A stretch of 64,000 nt of DNA, taken from NCBI GenBank assembly GCA_963971425.1, contig OZ020518.1, positions 4,538,263-4,602,262 on the forward strand, read 5' to 3'. This document shows positions 10,287 to 22,353 of the stretch, one piece after another. The first letter of the stretch is position 1, and each line of letters starts with the position of its first letter. Source of the stretch: Bryoerythrophyllum caledonicum. Taxonomy: Eukaryota; Streptophyta; Bryopsida; Pottiales; Pottiaceae. The notes under the pieces were generated by a model that was not told the DNA's origin, searched no databases, and was given only the letters and a program-made list of their open reading frames with translations. The translations under genes and the position numbers were made by a program.

Positions 10287-13200
10287 ATGACCACTGCAAT
10301 CTCGTCCACCAAGCTTCGGAATGCGTTCTCCTATTGCGTCAAACAAGTCAGGTACGGGTCCTAAACCCTAAACCCTAGCTCAATTATGAGTTTGCTTGAG
10401 TTCTTAGAATTCCATGAGTCTACAGTGTTCGTATTCTGAGTAACCAGAGTTTTATGTGAGTATCTAACATTGAGGTCTGTAGCAATTCATGTATCACATC
10501 AGAATTCCTGCATCCACTTCCTTGAGCCCTAAACCCTAGCTCAATTTTCCTGTTGGCTGAGGACTACCTATTCCTGAAGCTGCTGTGTTCGTCTTCTGAG
10601 TTTTGATTGGTATCTGATACCTCATCCATTTTCCTCACACCTTATCAGAGTTTTGGATGGGTTTTCTCTGATGATAGAGTTTGAGTGTTCAGGAAGAACG
10701 ACTATGAGAACTACTTGTGTGCCCTGCATTTGCCGCCGGGTCCCCGAGCGGCAGCCTTTGCACTGCGAGCTTTCAACATTGAAACAGCCCAGGTTTGGAT
10801 TGCTCTCTTCCGCTTCTGTTCAAGCCTGCCAAAAAATTAGGGTTTAGTGATCTGTCATCAATTAAATTTTCACAGTTTGCTGTTCAGGGTTTAGGTGGAT
10901 GTCATCAAATCTTGCTTTGTATGAAGATGAGGGTTCAGTGAATTTCACCAACTCTTGCATCGATTTTATCTTTACAGTGTTGCAGCATTTGAAGATGAGG
11001 GTTTAGTGATTCTACTTGGTTTCCACACAGGCCGGCGACATGAAGGAGACAAACTTGGCCATGATGCGGCTCGTCTGGTGGCGTGATGCTGTTGATGGGT
11101 TATACAAGGTTGAGACCTTTCTTTCTCCTCCAATTTCTAGCTGCTAGAGGGATGGCATAGGGTTTAGGGTTTAGAGTTACAGGATTGATGGGTAACAAGG
11201 TGCTTCTGATGAACCTTCAGTTACTGCTCCTTGGAATCATGTATCTAGTTTTGTGGAACTGGGAAATGTGTCTTTAGGGTTTCTCTAATGTGATGACTAC
11301 TAGGTTCACAGTGAGGGAGGGTAACGAATGAAGCGATTCTAAACTTTTTCCTCCAGTGTATAATGTGAGGCTGTTAAAATCTTAAACAGCTGACTTTGAG
11401 ATTTTGCAAAAAGAGAGTCTGTTTTGGGAATTAGTGTGACATGCACTGTTAGCAATAGTTAGTATAGTATCATGTGTTTTGGTGCTTTTAGAAGTGAAAA
11501 CTCATGGTTTGAGTGTTCCTAACAGAATAAGACGTTGGAGCATCCAGTGGTGCAAGCGCTTGGAGCTGTGATCCGCGAGAACCGTTTGAGCAAGCATTGG
11601 TTTACACGGCTGCTAGAGGCCCGAGTATGTTGGATACATGAAGTGCTGCAGTTGAATTTTATGTTGCATTTCTTCAATGCTTGCATTTGCCTGTGAACCA
11701 GGTCCAGGGTTTAGGGTCTGCGGAACTTGAAGTGTTCTAGCTGTGATATCCTGACTATGGTAGTGCAGTTTTTGATGAATACTTTGGAGCAAAAGGAAAA
11801 GGCTGATAATAATTGTTCAAATTGCAACATTTTCATATTAGCTTCGAACGTGGAAAACAGAAATTATGAGAATATAGCAGGGGAAATGATGCTTGAAAAT
11901 GAAGAAAACTGCAAGACCCTCTTCGATCTTTATGGGTTAATTACTGGCTTTGGTTTATTGATGTTATGGTCTTGACATGATGTGGCCCTGTGTAGATGAT
12001 GGATTTGGATGCGACGTCGCCAATAAGTGTAGCAGAAGTTGAACGGTAGGTCCTTATATTCATCATCTGTTGAACGAACTATCAAGATCTTGCTGGTTTA
12101 AAGTTCCAATTATGAGTTCAAGTAGTAGAATTGAAAATCAGCTCTAAACAGCTCAAAGAGGAAAAAGGCGGCGAAGATTCAGGGTACAACATGACCTCTC
12201 ATTCTTCGACTAAAATTACTTCTAACTTTAGTTTAGAGACCACCAAGCGCTTCCATTGATTTATTAGCTATTCAGAGTGAGGAAAGAGTAGTATTAATAG
12301 TTGCGAGAGGAAGTATTCTATGCAAACTTTGAGTGAGTCCACAAATAACTCAAATCTCTCACAAGAAGTGGGGTTTGGTGAAAGGTATACTGAAGACACT
12401 GCGTCCTCTCTCTTGTACCTGACTCTGGAGGCATCCGGGGTACGCAACACGTCAGCTGATCACGCCGCTTCTCACATCGGTCAGTTTTTCAATCTCACTA
12501 TTTTAGATGATGTGCCAATTTCTGTTGAAGAATGCACAGTACTTTCCCTAGAGTTCAATTTGTAAAGTCACCCCAGAGTTAACTGTAACGTCAATAAGAT
12601 AATCCTTCTTTAGACTACTCTTTCCTCACTCTATGAATAGTTGCCACTAAACTCAAGTCAGTCATCTTTAAGAGTGAAGAAAGAGTCTCTACCATATTTA
12701 GAGATGATTTTTTTTTCAATTCAAACAATGCAGGCAAGACAGCAGGGATGGGGCTTCTGTTACGGGCTTCCCCTTATCATGGAGCTCGCCGCCGCTCTTA
12801 CATTCCACTCGAGACCGCGGCCAAGGTGAACAATCACAAACTTAAACCCTAAACCCTAAACCTGGTCTGTTCATTTACAAGAGGTGTTTTTTTCCTCTGA
12901 TGCTGCTTTCTTTGTGGCAGTATGGACTGGCTCAAGAAGAACTGTACCGCGGGCAGAACATGGAAGCTCTAGCAAATGCAGTTCACGAGGTACCACTTTC
13001 AGGCAATCCAATCCAATTATCTCTTGATTGCGCATTTCATCAATATGTATTAACCACTTTCATACTAGTACACACTAGTGAGCTCCCGGATAGCTTGTTC
13101 TCATTTCAGTTTTCTTCAAGGGTAGCCTTTTTCTGCTTCTTGTGCCTTCAAGCAGGCTCTTTTTTCAAATAGACTTTTCTTTTAGATCAATCATACCTCC

Positions 13201-14383
13201 TTAGTTGTAGAGAAGGTTAACTCTTTTGAGTACATGAACAATGTTCATTGAAGAGTTTTTTTTGTAAAATTGTCAAAAAATGTAGGTTAATTTTTTTTTT
13301 AAAATTTATGGACTTCAGATCATAATAGGTTAGTAATTGATGATATAGATGGCTCTAATTCTGGTGAGCATGCAGGTTGCTTCCGTTGCAAATTCGCATT
13401 TGGAGAAAGCCCGTTCACTTGCGTCCACGGTCCCTGCCGCAGCAATTCCTGTGCTTTTACCTGCGGTAATGCCACATGCTTTTAACCCGCATCTTAACAT
13501 TCTAGAATTAGTGCTAGGGTTGTAGAAAACCACACTCTTATCTTAACAACAATAATTAGTTCATTTTCTAACATGTCCATTCCTTCACTGATACACATCT
13601 ATTTCTTCAGCCTCTTCCAAATTTGGTTCTAAGCTCATCTAGGAATCTTTCTCTTTAACCCTTAAACATCAGTCTTTGTAGGCATGTATTGTATTCTGTA
13701 GAATACAAAGTATTAAAGTTTAGCAAGACTTACACCTTTGGATTGAAGATTCTTCAACTAACATCTTTCATTTGGAGGTTGTTTTAATATTTGAACCTCA
13801 TTAAGTTCAAATATGACATCATACATGTAGAGTAGTGTGGCCACCAAAATTCATTTAAGGGTTGATCCTTAAATGTCAAAATGGCCCTCTGGTGGCTACA
13901 AGGTTCTACACATATGATGTCATACTTGAAGGTTCAAATATTGAAATAACCTCCAAATGGAAGATGTTAGTTGAAGAATCTTCAACCCGAAGGTGTAAGT
14001 CTTGCTAAAATTTAATACATTTTGTTTTATATTTTTTAGAGTGAAATACTCGCCGTTTAAGGGTTAAAGATTCCTATATGACCATAGTCGTAATGTTATG
14101 ATGGTGAGCTTATATTTTTTTCTGTCACTGGTATGTATGTGATTGATGTGAGGTTTGGTGGCAGCGTAAGAATAAGGATGGATGTATTAATCCATGGACA
14201 GCGTAACCGTTTTGACGACTTTTTGTTGTTGTTTTTCAGGTACCTGCAGGAGTGTTGCTGCAAACGCTAGAGCGAGTCAACTTTAATGTATTTGATCCAC
14301 AATTAGTGCGTGGTGTTTGTGGCATATCTCCTTTGTGGATGCATTTGAAGATAAAATGGCATGCTTACAAGGGAACTTATTAG
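10287..14383 (+). CDS. NDUFAF6: NDUFAF6-like complex I assembly factor (squalene/phytoene synthase fold), 10 exons
   Basis: Exons 10287-10351, 10693-10792, 11031-11108, 11526-11624, 11996-12045, 12385-12479, 12734-12825, 12921-12989, 13376-13465 and 14240-14383 all have GT-AG borders and matching phases and give 293 residues, the usual length of plant homologues. Family landmarks are [11 protein letters not shown] (residues 12-22), [14 protein letters not shown] (about 42-55), MMRLVWW (66-72), EHPVVQAL (about 86-93), DHAASHIG (156-163), RRRSYIPLE (about 180-188), [13 protein letters not shown] (217-229) and FDPQL (264-268), ending in KWHAYKGTY. Known family role: mitochondrial assembly of respiratory complex I; these proteins resemble phytoene synthase but are not thought to make terpenoids. 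ATG 10287 is the first in frame after a stop at 10245. The N-terminus is short for a presequence, and 9971 looks like a 5'UTR splice donor, so an upstream exon is possible. Intron 9 carries a foldback MITE. Confidence 0.93.
10352..10692 (+). repeat. Direct duplication inside intron 1 of the NDUFAF6-like gene
   Basis: Two related ~120-150 bp copies (about 10362-10500 and 10527-10645) each begin with a CCCTAAACCCTAGCTCAATT block and continue through a GTGTTCGT..TTCTGAGT stretch. Looser copies start at about 9981 and 10143 in the leader, so the 5' end of the gene seems built from repeated units each headed by a telomere-like box. Confidence 0.6.
12841..12862 (+). repeat. Interstitial telomere-like repeat in intron 7
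   Basis: Two full and one partial CCCTAAA units begin 15 bp after the intron 7 donor. Intron 1 and the putative leader intron have the same arrangement, a telomere-like run shortly after the donor. Confidence 0.7.
13655..14067. mobile_element. Foldback MITE with TTAA flanks in intron 9 (family D)
   Basis: 413 bp from TTAA to TTAA, with ends CCCTTAAAC and GTTTAAGGG. Almost the whole body is one long inverted repeat: the left arm from 13700 (GTATTAAAGTTTAGCAAG) to 13860 pairs with 13890-14030 (CTTGCTAAAATTTAATAC). Related copies are at 14560-14720 (right half), 20543-20790 (left half, in a kinase intron) and 50575-50848. TTAA duplication with CCC-starting ends fits the piggyBac superfamily; Kolobok elements also target TTAA. 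Confidence 0.75.
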
Positions 14384-14539
14384 CCTTTCTCCTTCTATCT
14401 TCTGACCAGTATCATTATTCCTCTTGCGTTTAATAATATATGATACTATGCCATCAACTTGATGCTTGATTTGCAATCCTGCATGTCTTGTCATGTGCTT
14501 GACCCTTTTCTATGTGCATAAAAAAAAATGTGGGTTTTT

Positions 14540-14720
14540 GTGAAGGCCGAGCCTTCAATCTCATACTTTATTCTACATGTGGCGTATTTGAACATGATAA
14601 GGTTGAATATTAAATTGACCTCCAAATGAAAGATGTTAGTTGAAGAATCTTCAATCCAAAGGTGTAAGTCTTGCTACATGTTAATATATATTTCGTCTTA
14701 TACATTTCAGGGGTTGAAGA
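14540..14720. repeat. Half copy of foldback MITE family D, just past the NDUFAF6-like gene
   Basis: The stretch CTCCAAATGAAAGATGTTAG through AAGTCTTGCTA matches the right arm of the intron 9 element. No TTAA end survives on the left. It begins about 160 bp after the stop codon and may be part of the 3'UTR. Confidence 0.6.
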
Positions 14721-15487
14721 TCTTATTCATGGAACCCATTACTTAGGAGTACTTGGGTTCATGTCACTCAACCTCTAGATTTTGTTTTTGGGCTTCAAAG
14801 CTTAATTCTTTAGTGACCACGCAACTACTTCTTGGTTAAATCTCAATTTACATGAAATCTGTAAGGAACTAGATTGAGGATTGTGAAGTTCACATTTGCC
14901 CACATTATACACACACCTTTTAAAAATCAGATTATATTTTGGAGTTTTAGAACTTCTCGAATACCTTTAGATATATTGTCAAATACATCCAAATACGACG
15001 AATACCTAGAAAATATGATGTCACATGCTACATTGTATGTTGTGCACATCAAAAAGGATTATGGTCTTAGGTTTTGATTTTAAAATGTCTCCAAGGGAAT
15101 AGGGAATGTTTTGTGAATGTTAAAATGGACAATGTGCAAACATTAGGGTTTTGTAGAGATTCTACCGTCAAATATGCCAATGTTGCCGAGGAAGATGCAA
15201 TGGCCATGGTTGTACACATTTCAAAGGGCTGTAATATATAATAGGAACCCCTATGTTAATTTTCACTAGGAAAATAGCAATTATTCCATCCGTGGAGTAG
15301 AAGACTCTATTCCCAAAGTTTGTTACCGTACAAAAATGTTGGATGGACCAATCTAGTTTTCCTCAATACTTTTAGGGCTTATCAACCAAACATTCATCAC
15401 AACACTAGGTACTTTTGGATAGATAATTGTACGGGGCACAATATCACCCCTACATTAGCTGTAGTTTTACCTCAAACACGAACCATT

Positions 15488-16414
15488 TTAACCCCTAGGA
15501 GCCCAAGTGTATGTGGGGCGTAGATTTTGGATTTTGGGCAGGTTCTTAATACTCGAAAAAAATCTTTTTTTTAAACTCTTATAATAGATTGTCCCTCATA
15601 AGAGCTCCATGGAGGTATTTTTATTATTACTTTTGGATTCAGGGTTTGAAAGTTAGCACCACTCAAAGTTAGAAATGGGGACTCCGGGTAGCTCCAAAAT
15701 TTTGCTAGAAGTCTCTATTGACATTGAGATTTTCCATTCATGTAGAGAATATTGTTTTCTTTGAAGATATAAAAAAAAAATCATGTCTTTAGTGTAGAAA
15801 ACCATTTTAACTCAAGTCAAACATTTCTACACATTTCGGGCAAGCGGGGGAAAAAACTTCATCTTTTCCATATAAAACCTGGAGATCTTCATATTTTTCA
15901 CTTTTTATTTTCTCTACAACAACATGTGGTGTAAACCTTCTCATTAACCGTTTAGATTATCATTCTAAAACATATTAAATTCTCAAAAAAATAAAACGTG
16001 AATTGACAATTTTTGAGCGCCCACTCCTTGGACACTTGTTTTGAATATGCTACACCCCTTCTTTACCTCTAAAAATTGGTGTATACCAAACTCACATCAT
16101 ATTCAACACAATGGTAAAAGATTTAGACCTACTGTAATGCAAAAGTTTAATACCAAATGAAGTCAAAGTTTGTTGATCCACTTAGCGCAGGGAAGAAAAT
16201 GAACCATCTTCTTGACTTCAAACACTATAATCTTTTAATCCGTGCGGTTGAAGTGTATGAAATTTTGTGAGCATGTTATTTAGTAAGCCTTTATGGAGAT
16301 CCTACGGTCAAAAGGATAAAAATAAGTTTTTGTTTCCTTCCTTACTCATTGCACTAGAATCAACAATTTTGAAGTGTTTTTGGTGTGAAATTGTCACGGG
16401 CTTTTAGGCGTTGA
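15488..16414 (+). mobile_element. TTAA-flanked MITE, family B copy 1
   Basis: TTAACCCCTAGGAGCCCAAG to ACGGGCTTTTAGGCGTTGA. About 13-bp inverted ends (consensus CCCCTAAGAGCCC), 927 bp. The body shares GCTAGAAGTCTCTATTGACA and CTCCACTCCTTG-type landmarks with 36729-37646. Confidence 0.85.
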
Positions 16415-17324
16415 AATATCTACGTGCACATGCAACCCACCTTTACTATCTAGTCGACACATTCATCATTTTCAATATCAAGGATGGTGGAGAGAGCGAT
16501 GAGAGGCCAAGAAAACCAAACCTATTTTTTTTTTTAAACACTTGGCAAAACATTTTTTGTAGTGATGCATGATCAATGGTCCGACAAACTTATAAATTAG
16601 AGTAAATGGTTCTTTCTTCAATTAGCACCAAATGTAATTGAAGATGTCAATATGTTAGTCAATTGTAATAATATGTTTTATGCAAGAAAATCTATGCTTT
16701 AGGGATAGTTTGCACTTGGACTATCAATCAATTGTTTCTATACATGTAAGATATTGTTGCAAAACACCACCCATATTCTAAAGGATTGGAAGTGCCAAGT
16801 TTGCCTATGGCAAATTGATGTATATTTATGTATATTCTTTAATTTTATAAAGTTGTGGTTTGTCTTCTTTCCATATCCAAGTCCTTATTTCTTCTACTCT
16901 TTTTTCTTGCAAATTGTTGTTTTCCAGAATGCACTCAAATTCTTCCTCACTTTTAATACTCTACACTAAACAACAAGTAAAACTTTCTCCAATTGGCATT
17001 TAGCATACGGATTTGTCACTACGCCTAATACATAGTTCACAATTAGTATCCATGTTCATATTTAGTGTACACTACACTATACGTCATATTTAGTGTGGTG
17101 GAAAAAGTGTCGTCAACAACACAAATCAATGTTTGATGATTTTAAAGGAAAGGGTGGCATAGAAAAAGAAACCCCTAATAAACAATTCAATATTGTTGCC
17201 CACTAGGTTTGAATGCTACATGCTACATATGATACCTCCATGTACTACACCGTTCACTGAATATAGTGTAGAGGTATAGGTAATGTGGATGAAAATTGAG
17301 GTGGACCACATCAATTTTGGTTAT

Positions 17325-17600
17325 TAATATAGTATTAATATGTTATTATTATATATAGTATTAATATTATAATATATGTTATTATGTTATTATTATATAA
17401 TGTTATTTTATATTATAATATTATGTTAATATTCTTATGTTATATTCTTATGTTATAAAATAATATTATTATGTTATATTCTTATGTTATAAAATAATAA
17501 TATTATGTTATATTATTAAATGATGTTATTATATTATTATGTTATTATTTTAGTATGTTATTGTATTATTATTATGTTATTATGTTATAATTCTGGTTTT
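17325..17600. repeat. AT-only minisatellite (ATTATTATGTTAT type)
   Basis: About 275 bp almost entirely of TTAT/ATAT/GTTAT words with irregular units, in an otherwise unannotated stretch (16415-17880). Confidence 0.9.
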
Positions 17601-17907
17601 GAGTACAACTTGTAAAAACTTATCCACATCAATTCCCGTGTCTTTTATTTTGAAACAGGCCACACTATTTCTAATGGACATGATTTGATGTGGATGGAAA
17701 ATTCAAGTGGACCACTTTAATTTGCGTTTAATGAAAATACTGTAGGAAATTTCAAATAGTCTAGTCAACACTATATTTAGGGAACGGTGTACTGGACATC
17801 AAAAGTTGTGACAACTAAGTTACTTGCACCTTTTGATGCTCTAGGTGTTGTGATTTTTCCCATGATTGGTCGTTGTCGTTTCCACAACAGCTACATCTTG
17901 CAAACTG

Positions 17908-17958
17908 CAGTGAAGTGGGGTTGCAATGAAGTGGGGTTGCAATGAAGTGGGGTTGCAA
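17908..17958. repeat. 16-bp tandem repeat inside a dispersed repeat
   Basis: Three perfect GAAGTGGGGTTGCAAT units. The following text (AAGTGTACCC.CTATGTAGATGATGTTC) belongs to a dispersed family also seen at about 36540-36620, 40740-40840, 41030-41140, 49285-49370, 50935-51040 and 63045-63170. Confidence 0.85.
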
Positions 17959-18373
17959 TGAAGTGTACCCGCTATGTAGATGATGTTCAGCATATCTATC
18001 ACACTCGTAGATTCTACAGAAGTGATAGACATCCTCGACATGAAGAGGAAATCCTCCAGAGTAACCATGTGCACATGATGAGCCAAAAACCTGTTCCTGC
18101 AGAATATTCAATGCTGTCATCAAGCTCACTCCACTTGCGTGTACAGTACAGCGCTTACGAAATAAGTGACGTTGAATTATACCGTCCTCATCCCGAGTAG
18201 AAGTAGTAGTAATAGCTGCGTCTTTTTCACACCAAGACAGACCTGTACACGAAGATGACGCAGCAGAAATAATTTCACAGGCTGCATAATTGCTTGCCTA
18301 AAGCTTATAATGCTCTCTTCCCTTGTAATAATTGGCCTCCAAACGTACGAACCTTGAAAGTCACTCGAGCAAA

Positions 18374-18850
18374 CCAGTTTCTTGCAAGAGAGACCTCCGA
18401 AGAAAACGACGAAAACTTACTGGAAGTGGTAACCTGGAAACTTAGGAAAAAAACAACCTGTTCAGACCAACTTGGGCCTCATGATAAGATCCACTTTCTT
18501 GCAAGAGAGACCTCCAAAGAAAACGATGAAAACTGTCGGGAAGACGAAGAAATGGCAACCTGGAAACTTAAGAAAATAACCTGTTCAGAGACCAACTTGG
18601 ACCTCATGATAAGATCCAGTTTCTTGCGAGAGAGATCTCCAAAGAAAACGAAGAAAACTCTCGAGAAGACGAAGGAATGGCAACCTGGAAACTTAAAAAC
18701 CTGTTCACAGACCAACTTGGACCTCATGATAAGATCAGGAAGAGCATAAAAAGGGTCTCCGCAGAGAAAACTCTCTGAAAAAGGGAGAAGAATTTCACAA
18801 CCTGGAAAATTAAGTAAAAAATAACCTGTTCAGAACTGCAACTTGGGACG
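18374..18850. repeat. ~120-bp tandem repeat just past the 3' end of the kinase gene
   Basis: About 3.5 units start with TTTCTTGC(A/G)AGAGAGA at 18378, 18495 and 18620 and contain ACCTGGAAACTTA and CCAACTTGG..CTCATGATAAGATC. An open frame of 151 codons (18294-18749) runs through it only because the repeat carries few stops; the peptide is a degenerate repeat with no recognisable domain, so I do not call it a gene. It may lie in or near the kinase 3'UTR. Confidence 0.8.
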
Positions 18851-19040
18851 TCAGAGTCCACACCAATCTTCTCCTCCTCCAACGTGATCCAAGCGTGCGT
18901 CCTATAAGTTAAGTACAGTCTAATGGTATATTACTTACATCCACCTCAAACATGATGGATGAGGGGCATGATGAGAATCAGCTCTGCTCCTGCAGCATTG
19001 TACATAGATGACAGACAGGGCCCGTTGGGAAGATGGTGGT

Positions 19041-22000
19041 TTAGCCTTCGTAGCGGCGGGCAGGCGAGTTGGTGGAGGCGAGATTCTCGTACGCGCGCGC
19101 ACGGCGCACGAAGTTGCGATTCGCGGGGCTGTCGTCGACGGAGTTGTCGCTGTCGATGTCGGCCGACTGGCCCTTGGAGAGGCGCTGCAGCAGCCGCTCC
19201 TGGTTCTGCGCCTCCGTGCGGTGGGAGCGGGGGTGACTCGACCCGGCTTTCCGGTCCTGGCAACACAACAAAGGAGTTGGTTGAGTCAATGGAGCAACAA
19301 CGACAATATGCTCTCTCTAGAACTAAAATCAGCTCGAAGGAGAGGAAGGTGGGTGATCTCCCGCAAACACTGAAAGATAGCTAAAACTCGAGTTGAGAAA
19401 CCACCAACTCTTCCATTGACTGAATTGAAGGATAAAGACCACCACGCTCTTCTCTTGATCTCAAAACTATGTTGAGCGAGGCACGAGTAGGGACTATGAC
19501 TTCACAAACAACTCTAAAATTCATCAGGGTTGATCTAGTGTAAACTCTCTCTTCACTCTCACAGAGAGCAAGAACTGCTTTGACTTGAATTCAGAGACCT
19601 CCAAGCTCTTCCATTGACCTACTTGAAGGATAAGAGCACTTGATCTACGAACTATGTAGAGGGAGGAAAGAAGAGTCAAAAGAGGGCGTATCTTACTGAA
19701 ACTTTGGGTGACTTTAGAAGAAGAGTGGGATGGATATAGAAGAAGAGTGGGATGGATATAGAAGAAGAGTGGGATGGATATAGAAGAAGAGTGGGATGGA
19801 TATAGAAGAAGAGTGGGAGGATGATTGTTCACGTACATCGCGGAAAGGAAACTCTTCGGCCTCGAGCATGTGGACGACATGGCCCATTTTGGGGCGTTTG
19901 AGCGCGTCGGGGTCGACGCAGCGCAGAGCCACCAGAAGAGCCCTCTTGAGAGCTCGCGAAGTCGGCTTCACTTCCATGCACGGATCCGCCACTTCCTCTG
20001 AGCGCCTGTTGCCCACCATCTGCTTCAGCCAGTCCACCAAATTGATCTGCACATGTACAACCAAGTCAACAACTTAGCTAGATGATCGCTAGATTACACC
20101 TTCGACAGGGTGATGATAATGCCACAACCTCTCCTGCGGCGCGGTTGTAATCCACAGGGTCCCGGCCTGTGATGATCTCCATGAGCAGCACCCCGAAGCT
20201 GTACACATCACTTCGCTCATTCAACAGCCCAGTATTTGCATACTCTGGCGCCACATATCTGCACAGGACGTCAAACCTCAGAACCTCAATTGTCACAGTT
20301 TACATAAACAAGCTAAAGTTGGTAGCACAAGGAGATGGTATACCCAAATGTTCCCATGACACGAGTGGTGACGTGACTCTTTCCCGAGCCAAGCAGCTTT
20401 GCAAGACCAAAATCCGAGACCTTGGCGTTCCATTGCGCGTCCACCAGGATGTTGCTGGACTTGATATCTCGGTGAACCACCTTCGGCTCCAAAGCCTCGT
20501 GCAAGTACGCCAATCTGAATCCAAAAAAAAACAGAATAAACCGTTAAACGTCAGTCGGAAACCGTGTAGACAGGCACGTATTTTACTCTGTAGCTTATAA
20601 AAAATGTAATAAAGTTTAGCAAGACTTACACTTTTGGATTGAAGATTCTCCGACTAACATCGTTCATTTGGAGGTCATATCAATATCTCAACCTTATCTT
20701 GTTCAAATACGACACCAGACATGGAGAATACTGTGGCCATATCACAAGACCTAGACATTTGAAGGGCAATGAAGGCATTGCAGATGCTTACCCTTTTGCG
20801 GTGCCCATAACGATCCGCATGCGCGCTTCCCAGGGAAGCGTGTTGGTCTGAGACAAGGGCCCGTGCAGCCACTGCTCCAAGTTTCCGTTATCCACGTACT
20901 CATACACGAGCATCCTGGAAAGAAAAGCAACAGAAGTTAGTACAATTACTTTCTTGTTTTGAGTGGAGAGTGGGCTATGTGATGGTTTTTACCGGTGAGC
21001 ACCTTCCGCACAGTATCCCAAGAGGCGCACCAGGTTTTTGTGTCGAACGCGTCCGATGGCCTCCACTTCCACTCTGAACTCTTTCTCAGCTTGGCCCCTG
21101 ACATAATCCATAACCAATGCCTCGGATCAGAACTGATTGCAGAGATAACTTAAAGCAGATTCACAGATCGTACAAACCAACCCATTTCTAGAGGAACCAT
21201 CTACACAGAACGCACAGGTTACAACGATTACGAGGAAGATTGTGAGTCATGGCGACAAAGAGCCTTACAACCAAGATGAGGAAGCATCTTATGACCCATG
21301 CTGTTGAGGAGATTTTCCACGGCAAACCAGAATACATGCAGAGGAGACAACATTTCTGAGGCTGTATACGAACTGACCATCTCTAACGGTATCATATCCA
21401 CACAGAACGGACGCGAAGACGTGGTGATTACGACCAGGAGGACGAGGAAGGAGATTACGATCCATAATATTACCTGTGTTGAAAAAAATTATTTTAATGT
21501 CGGCAGAGATCACTGCAACGACAGTTTTACTGTGATGAGACACGTAACGGACGTGAGGACGTACTGATTACAACTAGGAAGAGGGAGATTACGAGGCATA
21601 AGCGCACCTGTTATTGAGGAGGTTTTTCACGGCAATGAGGGTGGAATCCGGCAGCTGGCCGCGGTACACGATGCCATAGCCGCCCTCCCCAAGCACATTG
21701 GCATCTGCGAAGCTGTCCGTGGCGGCCTCGAGCTCGCGGAGCGTGTACCAGTGGCCCCACCCTAAATGCGAGACCTCGGGAGCGGCCGAGACCGGCGAGT
21801 CGATGCTGCGCGTGGAGCCCGACCCGCCCGACAAGCTCAGGAACGAGACCTTGTCGTAGTTGTTGTTCGCCTCGAATTTCAGGGAGCTTTGCTTCTCCAC
21901 CTGCTGGTGCTTCTCCACCACCTCCACCGCCTCGTCGGCGCTGCTCTTCCAGACGACGGGGTTCTTGAAGCTGGAGCCTTTGGTGTCGCCCACGTGCACG

Positions 22001-22353
22001 ACGCCCTTCTCCATCGCGGTCATGGCCGCATTGTGGTCCTTCTCCTCCGAGATGGTGAGCAGCACGGAGTCCGGCTGCGGCAGGTACGTGTTACCCACGC
22101 GGTCGATCTTCACCTCCTTGATCATCTCCCTGGAGCTGCTGTCCGACAACACCTGCCCATGAAGCGGCAGCTTCTCGTGGCGCGCCTGCTTGTTGGAGCC
22201 CCCCCGCCGCTTCGCCACCACACAAACCCACAGCAAAAGCAGCAGCGTCGCCACTATCACCACCGCCACGCACACCCCGATCACCGCCCACAGCCTCAGC
22301 CCAAACACCCCCGTCCGCTTCGACAACTCACTCGTCATCCCACTCGACGCCAT
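19041..22353 (-). CDS. Receptor-like serine/threonine kinase (At1g01540/At4g01330-type), 7 exons
   Basis: Exons 22353-21608, 21097-20993, 20914-20792, 20514-20344, 20258-20129, 20046-19837 and 19256-19041 have consistent phases and GT-AG borders, giving 566 residues. A short N-terminus ([14 protein letters not shown]) and one membrane span (about 21-47) precede a 150-residue linker, the clade signature [20 protein letters not shown] (192-211) and the kinase: glycine loop GEGGYG 222-227, Lys243, HRD 339-341, DFG 359-361, APE 385-387. All catalytic residues are present and it is an RD kinase, so likely active. There is no LRR or lectin ectodomain. The tail after PFRD (exon 7) is basic and polar, ending NSPARRYEG. 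The GC-rich exon 1 throws off long antisense ORFs. Ligand and targets are unknown. Intron 3 holds half a MITE and intron 6 a 22-bp tandem repeat. Confidence 0.95.
19390..19690. repeat. Two copies of an intron-associated repeat in kinase intron 6
   Basis: Two stretches (about 19399-19490 and 19595-19680) share ACCTCCAAGCTCTTCCATTG-like text, then AAGGATAA, then ACTATGT. Related text occurs in introns of the NDUFAF6-like gene (about 12225-12330), in introns of the SAXO-like gene (about 60890-60970 and 61340-61525) and in intergenic DNA at about 38645-38880. Confidence 0.55.
19716..19819. repeat. 22-bp tandem repeat in the last kinase intron
   Basis: About 4.7 near-identical units (AGAAGAAGAGTGGGATGGAT plus AT) end about 17 bp from the exon 6 donor at 19836/19837. 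The near-perfect identity suggests recent expansion. Confidence 0.9.
20543..20790. repeat. Left half of foldback MITE family D in kinase intron 3
   Basis: Begins near CCGTTAAACGTCAGTC and continues through TAAAGTTTAGCAAGACTTAC and TTCATTTGGAGGTC, matching the left arm of the 13655-14067 element. It reaches the exon 3 donor region and the right arm is absent. Confidence 0.6.
21098..21607. repeat. Kinase intron 1 with internal duplication reaching exon 1
   Basis: Text around 21290-21330 (GTTGAGGAG..TTTTCCACGGCA) repeats the exon 1 end at 21610-21640 (ATTGAGGAGG..TTTTTCACGGCA) about 310 bp away, and the flanking GATTACGA-rich text repeats too. The intron seems to have grown by tandem duplication that included the last ~30 bp of exon 1, leaving a decoy exon end in the intron. 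Confidence 0.55.
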
